Assembly (NCBI GenBank): GCA_030272155.1
Contig: CP126206.1
Location: 2,728,001 to 2,792,000 of the forward strand
From: Tetradesmus obliquus
Lineage: Eukaryota; Chlorophyta; Chlorophyceae; Sphaeropleales; Scenedesmaceae
Length of the DNA: 64,000 bases
Reading direction: 5' to 3'
Shown here: in pieces, positions 46,827-55,719 of the stretch
Numbering within the stretch: the stretch's first letter is position 1
How the letters are laid out: every line of letters begins with the position of its first letter
Notes under the pieces: generated by a model
Databases searched by the model: none
Seen by the model: the letters and a program-made list of their open reading frames with translations, nothing else
What the model was told of the DNA's origin: nothing
Translations under genes and position numbers: made by a program

Positions 46827-47754
46827 TGCTGCTGCCAGGGCTGGAGCCTGGTGACATGCTGGCCAACCTGTTCCAGCAGGTGCCCGAGCTGTGCCAGTTT
46901 GCAAACCTGGACCTGCAGGTGAGGCGCTTTATGAGTAAAAGTGCAAAGCTGGCTGCAGCGAGTTAATAACCAGGTGAGGAGGCAGCTGACGTGGCAGTTG
47001 CCTGAATTGTGCCAGTTTGCCAACCTGGACCTGCAGGTGAGAGAGAGGGTGGTGCGGGAAAGGGAAGGCAGTCTCATGCCTTCATGTGCTATTACTTGCC
47101 CTGCAACCAGTGCTGTTGCCACAGCAGTGTTTGCAACACGCCCTGGCTGATGCAGTGCGGCTGATGCGGTTGCTGACGCCTGCAGCGTGCTGCATCTGCT
47201 GACACTCCGCTGCCTGCTGCTGCTGCTGCTGCTGGCTGCTTCCCTGCTGCCTGCTGCTGCCGCTGCAGGTGGTGTTCAACAAGGACAGCAGCAGGGTGGG
47301 GCCCAAGGAGTGGGTGCAGATAGCTAAGATCCTGGACAGGAACAGGTGAGGGCAGCAGCAGGTACAGATAGCCAAGGTCCTCGGCAGCAGCATGGTGGGG
47401 CCCAAGGAGTGGAGGATCCTGGACAGGTATTGGTGGGTGGTGCAGCAGCAGGTACAGATAGGCAAGATCCTCGGCAGCAGCAGGGCGGGGCCCAAGGAAT
47501 GAAAGATCCTGGACAGGTATTGGTGGGTGGTGCAGCAGCAGGTACAGATAGGCAAGATCCTTGACAGGAATAGGTGACGGCAGGCAGGACAATGTGTATC
47601 GTGTGCCACAATGCCTTCCTGGTCATGCGCAGCGCCGACCACACACAAACAGATGTGTCATGTCAAGTGCGCTGCTGCTGCAGGCAGGCCTATGACATGT
47701 TCCTGGTGGTGCACGGCACCCACACAATGGCCTACACAGCCTCGCTACAATTTC

Positions 47755-47787
<33 letters not shown>

Positions 47788-50306
47788 CTACTTCAATTGA
47801 TTGCAGGCAAGCTTATGACGCGTTCCTGGTGGTGCATGGCACCGACACAATGGCTTACACAGCCTCAGCACTCAGCCTCATGCTGCAGGGCTTCAGGAAG
47901 CCCATCCTACTCACAGGTGCGGCTTCTGCTTCTTTGTTTGTGGAGCTGTGGGTTGTTGCTGTGTGCCGTTGATTCGTGTTGACAGATGCGTGCACTCCCT
48001 GATGCTGCAGGGTTGACGCAGCTTGTCAACAGGCGAGGCTGAACGTCTTGATGTGGCGACTGCTATGCATGTTGCTCTGGCACCCAACATACATGCCTGC
48101 TTGCATATGTGATGTGCCCCTGCAGGCAGCCAGCTGCCACTGGCTAGTCCGCGTAGTGACGCGCGGCAGAACTTGATTGACGCGCTGACCTGCGCCACCG
48201 CCGCCTACAGCCCTCCACATGTGGCTTTAAATGAGGTGGCGGTGTGCTTTGGGGGCAAGCTCATGCGCGGCAACAGGGCGCAAAAAGTGAACAGCAGCAA
48301 CTACCAGGTGCGGTGAGGAGTGGAAGTGAGGGTAGGGGTGCGCTGCTAGACAAGCAGCCGCCTGCTGCACGAGCATGCATGCGTGTGTTCCTGTTTGTGC
48401 GTGCCTGCATGCGTGATGTTGTCGTGCTCGCCGTGGCGCTACATACTGCTGCTGCTGCCACAACCACCGCCGCTGCCACCAGGCGTTTGACTCCCCCACC
48501 TACCCCCACCTGGCAGCGCTGGGCGTGGATGTGGAGTGGAATGAGCGCTACCTGCTGCGTGTGGAGGGAGGTTACAGGCCACGGTGAGCTGAGATTGCAG
48601 GGAGGCTTGCATGCTGGTGCGGCGGCGGCGGCAGCCCTGGCGGCGGGTGAAGCGCGGCTGCAGGAGCCGATGAGCTCTCTTACTCAAACAGCGCCCCTCA
48701 AAGCGTTCATGTGCTCACTACAGCCTTCCGTGCTGCATACGATGGCTGCTAGGGGCCCGGAAATGCTGCAAGCTGTGATGTTTGAATGGCCGCTGTGCAC
48801 CCGCAGGTTCCACCTGGAGCCATGTGTGATCCGCATCCCTTGTGGAGGGCCGCTGCAGCAAGGCACATAACCGTTGTACTGCTGCGCACCGGCCACACAC
48901 CATTTGCAGGTTCAGCCTGGAGCCGCGCACAATCCGCATCCTGATTTTGACCATGCGTTACAAGTCCTCACACACATATTATTCCTCGCCCGCAGGTTCA
49001 ACCTTGAGCCATGCGTCATCCGCATCCCAATTGTGCCAGGCAGCGACCCCCGCATTGCATACGGCGACCTGGCTGAGCGGGGCGTGAAGGGCGTCGTGCT
49101 GGAGGCGTTTGGAGTCGGCAACATGCCTGACCTGCCGCAGCAGGGCTGGATGCCGTGGCTGCGGCAGCAGACAAAGCAGGGGCTGCAGGTGGGTGGTGGA
49201 GGTGGCGTCATGCTGCACGACTGGGCTAGGTGTGTGCGCGGGTGTTGCAGCTGTTGGGGTCAAACACCTGTGTGTGTTAAGACGCCGCACACTGGGCTGG
49301 AAGTGCCGTGCCCGGCACCCACCTGTGCAAAGGGCGTCGTGCTGGAGGCGTTTGGCGTGGGCAACATGCCTGACTTGCCACAGCAGGGCTGGATGCCGTG
49401 GCTGCGGCAGCAGACCAAAAAGGGACTGCAGGTGCGCATGATGCCTTGCATCTTGCTGCGGCAACTGACGCAGTGGTTGAATGAGACTCGTGTGGACGCT
49501 AGACACCAAAACACGACCGGTTTCTGGCCAATACAGCCAGCTGCCAGCAATGATTATCTGCATATGCTTTACATGCTGGTGGCCTTTGGCGTTGGTAACG
49601 TGCCATGTTGAACATGCCTGACGTGCCTCAGCAGGGCTGGATGCCCTGGCTGCGCCAGCAGACATGGAAGGGCCTGCAGGTACACCACCAGAGGTTATGC
49701 TGTTCCACTCAATGGGTGTGTGTACACGTGCCTTCTATGGTGATGTGACTGGCTTAACTGGCTCTGTGAGCCGGCCAATTTTGTTTGTTGGCCATTCACT
49801 TCCGAAAGGGGCAGCGTCGCTCATTGCATCAAAAGCTTGCCATGCGCAGCCTGCTGCTGCTGCCGCAGGTGTACCTGGCCTCGCAGTGCCACCTGGGCCC
49901 CCTAAACTCCGAACTGTACCGCTCAGGGGCGCTGGCAGTACAGATGGGCGTGGAGGCTGGGCCTGCAAACAATTCAACTTTTCAGCTCAACCTGCCGCTG
50001 CTGCAGCTGCGGCAGCTGCCGCGGGTGTATCTGGCCACATGATGTCAATGATGCTGATGCAGCAATGCAAAACCCGATGCAACAATGCTGCTATGCACAC
50101 TGCATTGCCGCATGCAGGTGTACCTGGCCTCACAGTGCCACCTAGGGCCTCTAAATCCCGAGCTGTACCGCTCCGGGGCGCTGGCGGTACAGATGGGCGT
50201 GGAGGCGGGGCCTGCCATGACACCAGAGTGTGCTGTGGTGAAGATGATGCTGTGCCTTGCATACCCAGATATTCCTCTGGGGCTGCCGCTGGCTGGGGAG
50301 CTGTGA
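45258..50306 (+). CDS. L-asparaginase with long N-terminal extension
   Basis: Nine exons: 45258-46031, 46384-46456, 46839-46918, 47269-47345, 47807-47916, 48126-48307, 48483-48583, 48996-49188 and 50118-50306, giving 592 aa with consistent phase. The first about 240 residues are an Ala/Ser/Arg-rich extension whose start ([20 protein letters not shown]) looks like an organelle transit peptide. The catalytic domain opens with [16 protein letters not shown] (nucleophile T249 expected) and has the second signature [16 protein letters not shown] (T347, D348), then [18 protein letters not shown] and [13 protein letters not shown]. This is the bacterial-type (AnsA-like) asparaginase family that hydrolyses L-asparagine to aspartate and ammonia. 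A chloroplast or mitochondrial location is inference. Two near-identical copies of the last exon's start exist (49869 and 50118); only the second runs on to a stop. Confidence 0.9.
46733..46770 (+). repeat. Echo of asparaginase exon 3 start
   Basis: The CCAG acceptor and GLEPG.MLA start of exon 3 (functional 46839) occur 106 bp upstream. Both are preceded by CTG arrays (46674-46730 and 46795-46834). Confidence 0.88.
46983..47036 (+). repeat. Echo of asparaginase exon 3 end
   Basis: About 50 bp of the exon 3 end (functional end 46918, [12 protein letters not shown]) recurs 118 bp downstream with a CAG/GTGAGA donor. Confidence 0.9.
47355..47577 (+). repeat. Echoes of asparaginase exon 4
   Basis: Parts of exon 4 (functional end 47345; core GGGGCCCAAGGAGTGG and GATCCTGGACAGG) recur with ends at about 47426, 47516 and 47572. 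The middle copies repeat a block of roughly 90 bp. Frames differ between copies and none improves on the functional exon. Confidence 0.85.
47600..47755 (+). repeat. Two echoes of asparaginase exon 5 start
   Basis: Exon 5 (functional start 47807, encoding the active-site motif [13 protein letters not shown]) has a copy at 47684 (step 123 bp) that reads [13 protein letters not shown], so the catalytic Asp is His there. A shorter remnant lies at about 47600-47640. The 47684 copy keeps the acceptor but would give an inactive protein. Confidence 0.9.
48807..48947 (+). repeat. Two echoes of asparaginase exon 8 start
   Basis: The acceptor and the [11 protein letters not shown] start of exon 8 (functional 48996) recur at 48910 and 48807, so the steps are 86 and 103 bp, each with GCAG kept. 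Confidence 0.9.
49335..49679 (+). repeat. Two echoes of asparaginase exon 8 end
   Basis: About 95 bp of the exon 8 end (functional end 49188, [21 protein letters not shown]) recurs with ends at 49430 and 49679, so the steps are 242 and 249 bp. Donors GTGCGC and GTACAC are kept. The first copy has an open frame; the second has a small insertion that breaks it. Confidence 0.92.
49869..49980 (+). repeat. Upstream copy of asparaginase last exon start
   Basis: From its CAG acceptor, about 100 bp match the start of exon 9 (functional 50118, step 249 bp) with an intact frame for [13 protein letters not shown] and beyond. The copy then leaves homology without a clear donor, so using it would change or truncate the C-terminus. 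Confidence 0.9.
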
Positions 50307-50329
50307 CGTAACAGCAGTCATGTCTGTGC

Positions 50330-50835
50330 AAGTTCCGACGAGTGTGCTGTGGTGAAGATGATGCTTTGCCTGGCCTACCTGGACAGAACCCTGGGCCTGC
50401 CCCTGGCTGGCAAGCTGTAGTGTTGCAGCTCATTCTGGTTGTGGCGAGTTGAGGGCGCTGTGGTGCAGATGTTGCTGTGCCTTGCATATCCTTGCAACAG
50501 CCGCTGGCTGGTGTATAAGAACAAATTTTGGGTGCTGGTGTGCTCAATATGAAATTTCGTATTTGGCTGCGGCAAGTTGCCGCTCGAATGTGCGGTGGTC
50601 ACCACGGTGACGATGATGCTGTGCCTGGCCCACCTGGATACTTTCTGGGACTGCCGGTGGCTGGCGAGCTGTAGTTCAACTACAGGGTAGTAACCTGCAG
50701 CTGCGCCGCACAGGATGTAAGATGTTGCGTGTTGAATATGATGGGCCTCGTCATCAGATGTGCCTGACCTACCTGGCTGTCCCCTGGCCAGCCCCATGGG
50801 GTTGCCACTGGCTGGCCAGCTATTCAGGCCCGGTC
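50330..50835 (+). repeat. Four echoes of the asparaginase C-terminal coding end in the 3' region
   Basis: The final codons plus stop (functional stop 50304-50306, LPLAGEL) recur with equivalent ends at 50420, about 50518, 50674 and about 50825, so steps are about 114, 98, 156 and 150 bp. Copies grow less alike with distance. They lie past the stop, so they are in the 3' UTR or beyond it. Confidence 0.88.
50716..50720 (+). terminator. Candidate poly(A) signal of the asparaginase gene
   Basis: TGTAA lies 410 bp past the stop, among the 3' echoes. A second TGTAA occurs near 50858. Confidence 0.35.
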
Positions 50836-50971
50836 ATCATGTTATCTTAAAACTGAAATGTGTAACGTCAGTTACTGAAGTAACATGTGCTTGGTCTGAG
50901 AAAAAAGTAGCGTTGCTTGGTGTGCGGCCCAAGCCAGCACGCTGACAACAGCAGCCCACACAGCGAAAGCA

Positions 50972-51003
<32 letters not shown>
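50972..51003. repeat. (CCG)n microsatellite
   Basis: About ten CCG units run into CAG units, in the intergenic region after the asparaginase gene. Confidence 0.9.
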
Positions 51004-51643
51004 AGCAGCAGCAGCAACACAGGCTTGCGGGCGCTGGCATTGACAGCTGTGGTGTCAGCAGCAGCGGAAACAGCACGGGTACTGAACACTGACAGAGTTA
51101 TTAGGTGTAACAGCATCCTCATGCGCTGCTGCATCATGCCTGCTGTGTGCATGGCCATTGCCACTGCGGCCGGCAGCATGCATGCACTGCTGGTATCTCG
51201 AGATGTGTGGCCCCCACAGAACCCAGTTAGCTGTAGGAGTTGCCACGGGCGCTTAAGTAACGTCAAAACAGGCTGAATGGTACAATGTGGTTGCGGCAAC
51301 TCCCAATACGTCGCTTCCATAACGCTGTTCGCAGCAATGTCTCACGATCAAGATGGCACCTGTGCACCCACTGCAGGGTTGACAAGATAGGTTTAGGCAT
51401 GCCAAGCAGCGCGCAGACGTGTCTGCAAAGTTTTAAATAGTCTAAGGATAGGTTTAAACTTGCGTTTTACACACAATCTAGCGAATTGAACAACAGGAGC
51501 GGAGCTCACCGACCGAGACCATCTTTGACTCGTACTTTGAAGCTGCTTCTCTGCTCGCAACACGTTGAAAGGTTGCAGAGCTCTTTCATTACTCATCCGC
51601 CTGCCATTTCAGCCCTGGCACACACGTGAGGAGCACTATAGAT

Positions 51644-52600
51644 ATGCAGCAGCAGATGTACTCCCCAGCTTCCAGCCCTGGACCATCCTACAGCGACAGA
51701 GCTGTCTCCCCGAAGAAAGCTGGCTTCTTTGACTCCATTAAGCGGGCCTTACCGGCTGGAGGACGACCAGAGTCACCGGCATCATCGTTTGGGGGCAGCA
51801 TACTTGGCAGCGAGGCTGGAGCTGGAACTCCCAAGTCCCGCATGTTCCCCAGCTTCTCCAATGGACAGCGCAAGAGGGATATCATCAAGAAGCTGGAGGA
51901 AGAGATGAGCCTGATGCAGCTTCAGGTGTGAACCAACTCACTGATTGCTGAGCAGCAGCATCTGCCTGAGAGCTGTTGGTGGAGGCAGCAGCAGCAGCTC
52001 TGCTTTGATCACTACCTGTGCTACCGACAGGCGTCTCTTTGCAGCAGGCTGCACATCAGCCAGTGCATCCTGGCCTCTATGCATGGCGCTTGTATGCAAT
52101 GGTCCTGAATCAGCGTGGCATGACTGACCTGCAAGCCGCTTACCAAGCAGACCGTCTGGGCAGGCTCATCCCAGAGGGTGCCAAGCAGCAAGCATGCTGG
52201 GACACCGCATCTTGCAGTGCTGCTGTGCTGAGCATAAAACGTGACGCAGGACGGCAGCAGTAGCATGGGCCTGCACCACTGGCAGCTTATCGCAACGGCA
52301 AGTGAAAAGCATTGCAGGAGCGGCATGGCTCCCTAGCTTGCTGCACAAACTCACCACCTGCCCTGCACATGCCCGCTTGCAGGTGCGCCAGCAAGAGAGC
52401 ACCATCGCCAAGCTACAGCAGCAGCTGCAGCAGGAGCAGGCAGCCAGGCTTGATGCACAGGAGCGCCTCAACATGCAGCACTTCAAGGCCAACCTGCTGG
52501 CAGACATGATGGTGCTCAAGCTGCTTGACATTGAGCAGCAGGGGCAAGACACGCAGCCTGCGGCGCTGAAAGTAAAGCAGCAGGCACAGGGCCTGCGCTA

Positions 52601-52642
<42 letters not shown>

Positions 52643-52754
52643 TTCAGCTGGGCAGCAACAGCAGCAGGCAGCCCAGGGAGGCAGGCCAGCTGGGCAGCAG
52701 CAGCAAGGTGGGCTTGCAGCCGCGGGTGTACTGGAGGAGAGCTCATTTGAGTAA
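51644..52754 (+). CDS. Hypothetical 217-aa coiled-coil protein
   Basis: Two exons, 51644-51925 and 52383-52754, join in phase 0. The start ATG gives MQQQMYSPASSPGPSY. Residues 1-75 are Ser/Pro/Gly-rich with a short basic motif (SPKKAGFFDSIKRALP). Residues about 78-155 form a predicted coiled coil across the splice junction (KKLEEEMSLMQLQ/VRQQESTIAKLQQQLQQE). A helical segment (NLLADMMVLKLLDIEQQ) and a poly-Gln tail ending EESSFE follow. I do not recognise the family. The 457-bp intron shows no echoes, unlike the other spliced genes. A TGTAA motif at 52839 fits as poly(A) signal. Confidence 0.7.
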
Positions 52755-52838
52755 TGGTGCCGTATGTGGAGTCCAGCTTCAGTTAGGCATTGGTGGCAGT
52801 GTGCAGGTAGCACATGCATGGAACTTGCACATGCACAC

Positions 52839-52843
52839 TGTAA
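52839..52843 (+). terminator. Candidate poly(A) signal of the 217-aa gene
   Basis: TGTAA lies 85 bp past the stop codon. Confidence 0.45.
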
Positions 52844-54189
52844 TAGTTGAACTACTGTGGTGTCTGTGCACGCTGTGCATGGCCTCAGCTAAACTGCCAA
52901 CCCCACGTCAGGCAGTGGCTACTAGCCAGAGTAGGCTACTGTGCCGGGCTGGTGATGTCTAAATGAGCACTGGCAAAGCAATGCATCGGTTACTTTGTCT
53001 GAGGGATGTTGCTGCATGGCAGCCAAGCGGGCTGGTGCTGCCAGCTGCCTGCTTTGCAGTAACAGCACCACAAGTGGCGCATCATGGCCTGTACATCATG
53101 ACAACGCGCTGCCTGTTGGTGTATTTTGCACTAAGAGCAAGCTGTCGGGAAGGTGGGGTGCCGTTGTGCGCCGCAGTAAGACGTCTCTGTTTATAACATG
53201 AGAGATGTGGCGTGCAAGGGTGTGCATTGTGTTTTATGGTGCTCACTCTCCTTTTTCCAGTGGTCTCAGACCGTGTGTTCAACCTGTTGTGGCTCATACC
53301 ATGGTGCCAGGACCCACATGTCACTATCCTCTCTTTGTTGTTGTGGCGTCACGGCACGCCGCCAGCATGGAACTGCCACATGTCACTCAACGTGTGCACC
53401 GGCCCTGCAAACTTGCCGTTGCCAATGAATGAGACACAAGGTTACAAACTCAGCCTGCTGCACCGATACCTAAACAGCAAGATGGTTTTGAAGATCAGTG
53501 GCTTTTCCAAGGAAGGGCCGCAGCGGTGTCCTTGCTTGCACTTAAATTTGTGCAGGCACAAGTAATCACACGCGCACAGTACTGCAGGCATACTAGGCCT
53601 GAGCATCGCAGGCACAGAACAAACAGGCACAGTATTGCAGGCACATTGTGTCCTGGCGGGACACACCCGGCACAGCAATACAGGCATACAGCATCGCAGG
53701 CACAAAAGAAACCAGCCAGAGTACTGCAGACATGCTGCATCGCGGGCACCGTGCCTTTGGGCCAAACGCACCCAGCAAAGTAATGCAGGCAAAGCCAACA
53801 ACTCAAGCCAAAGAGCACCTTTCAGCTCAGCCAGTTTTGGAAATTTCCTGAGTGGCACAGGTACATGGTTGAACATGGCCTGACTGGGTGCATCATGCGC
53901 CATCGCTTTGCATGCACCTATCGCACTCGCGCATTACACGCAGCCAACAAGCTGTGCACTGGCCACCGCACTGTAGCACCCCATACGCAGACGCGAGCTA
54001 TGCTGACAGACACACAGTAATTCTGGCCCAAACTTCTCTTTCACACATCCAACTCTGCAACTTCCCACAAGCCCAAGGTGCTACTGCCGCCACTTGCCGT
54101 TAATCATTATTCAACAACTGCAGCCTGTACGCCAACACATCAGTGACGCCTCACACCGCTCACTGGCCGCCCTGCCGGCACAGTGCTGC
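52844..54189. other. Intergenic region with a degenerate minisatellite
   Basis: No supportable gene. From about 53570 to 53790 short related motifs (such as TACTGCAGGCATA, CATCGCAGGCACA, TATTGCAGGCACA) recur every 25-35 bp; this makes small open frames on both strands. The rest shows nothing I can name. Confidence 0.6.
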
Positions 54190-54345
54190 TCAGCTGCTGC
54201 GCGCGCGCTTTGATCTGCTGCATGATTCCTGGCGGCCTGCAGCGCTGCTGCTCGGGTCCAAAAACACCCCCTCCAAGGAGCTTGTCGGCCCCTGCAGCAC
54301 ACCCTGCTCGTGCACATAGCATGGACCTCTGAAGCCTGCCACAAG

Positions 54346-54386
<41 letters not shown>

Positions 54387-54399
54387 TTGCTGCTGCTGG

Positions 54400-54436
<37 letters not shown>

Positions 54437-54802
54437 CCTTCCTTGTACGCAGCTGCGTACTCCTTGTATGCATCACTCAGCAGGTGCAGCACCCTGCGCT
54501 TCTCGTGTGGCTCCAGCTGTGCTCCAATAGCTGGCAGCTGCACAGCCTTTACAACGAGCACATTCTGGTTAGCCGCTGTTTTGGGTGCTGTGCGTCCCTG
54601 CTGCTGCAGCAACTGCAGCAGCTTCTCAGGCTGCCGCAGCATACCCGCCACGTCCTTGACGCCAGTGCAAGCTGCCCAGGCGCTGAATGTGGCGATCACA
54701 GGCGCTGTACTGCCTCTGGGGCCCAAAGTACGCTGCAGCTGCTGCTGCAGCTCCGCCAGGCTCATGGGCGCAGCACGCCAGGTCCTCCTCTGCTGCTGCT
54801 GC

Positions 54803-54850
<48 letters not shown>

Positions 54851-55251
54851 GCAGCGCCAAAGGTGGTCAGTGTGTATACAAGTGCGCAAGCTCCTCCTGC
54901 AGTTTGCCCCAATGCGCTGATCCCCGCATTGGCTGCTGCTGCTGCTGCTGCTGGCAGCTGTTGGGACGCTGTTTTACCTCCAGCTGAGAGCTGTGCTGTT
55001 TGTGCAGATAGCGCGAGGTCAACTGCTACCCCAGGCATGGCTGCTGCAGCTGTGGGACAGTGCCCCTGCTGTGCCTGCATGTTGCTGAGCAGCGCGAGCT
55101 GCTGCTGTTGCTGGCCTGCGTGTTCTGCACCTACGAAGTGCAGAACGCTGCACCTACGAAGTGCAGAACGAGGCATGCAGAGTGCGGTCAGACATGATAC
55201 TGCGAGAAACGATTCAAGTTCTGCAGGCGCAGACACAGCCACATCAAGCAC
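54190..55251 (-). CDS. Hypothetical low-complexity protein (ends uncertain)
   Basis: A long minus-strand open frame of about 350 codons with poly-Q and poly-A runs surrounding two ordered-looking stretches: MSLAELQQQLQRTLGPRGS followed by VIATFSAWAACTGVKDVAGM, and VLVVKAVQLPAIGAQLEPHEKRR followed by LHLLSDAYKEYAAAYKEGK. The acceptor-like GTGCAG before 55251 suggests it is an internal or last exon. The 3' end is also open to doubt: another frame near 54140-54300 (GADKLLGGGVFGPEQQR ...) reads better and would end near 54142. I do not recognise the family. Expression evidence is needed to fix both ends. Confidence 0.45.
55122..55169. repeat. Tandem short palindrome
   Basis: GTTCTGCAC-CTACGAA-GTGCAGAAC is a perfect 9-bp inverted repeat with a 7-nt loop; it is followed at once by a second, slightly shortened copy (23-bp step). 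It lies in the open frame of the hypothetical gene and shifts its frame. Confidence 0.85.
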
Positions 55252-55444
55252 CTGCACGCCGCTGCTGCGCTGAACAGCTTGCCACCTGATAAACAGTGTA
55301 TCTTACCGAGCACCCGCAGGGATCAAGCAGCACTGGAGCCTCGTTGGCGTCGACGTGCTGTGTGGTGTCTGCTTAACTTGAGAGGCCTATGATCCACACA
55401 CACGTGACACACATGCGGAAATCAAGCACATTTGCAGCACTTAC

Positions 55445-55719
55445 GTGCTGCCAGAACCGACGAGCACGCTGTCCCTGCGTATGCCACTGATGTCTGTGGC
55501 AGTCGCCCGTGCGTACAGTGCAATGCGTGTGTTGAACTGCTTTCAGAGAATCGGACTTGGACATACCTTTATATGAACCCAAGCTGACTTGTCAAGCAAC
55601 ACTGACAAAGAGCACCCGCTCAACTTGCGGGTTGAACCCTGGAACCACAGCTTGTAGTCACTCCCCAGCATCTGAGGATACAACTCTTGAACCGTCCCAC
55701 CGATGACCTCATCTCCTTC
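55445..55719 (-). CDS. Candidate exons of an unrecognised gene
   Basis: The minus strand 55719-55567 reads as 51 open codons (from EGDEVIGGTVQELYPQML to SVLLDKSAWVHIK) bounded by an ACCAG acceptor and a GTATGT donor. A second open segment, 55536-55445, reads FNTRIALYARATATD and on to RRDSVLVGSGS and ends at a GTAAGT donor. The composition looks coding and unlike the low-complexity surroundings. The two are only 30 bp apart, so either the gap is an extremely short intron or one segment is spurious. How they join to the 54190-55251 frame is unclear. Partial copies of the first segment lie upstream at 56650-56710 and 57160-57215. Confidence 0.4.

Noticed and set aside
55385-55564. A gene start at MSKSDSLKAV (55564, minus)
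   Set aside because: That ATG falls inside a better GTATGT donor context, and the frame following it reads poorly (His-rich, QHTHCTVRTGDCHRHQ) compared with the alternative frame at 55536-55445.
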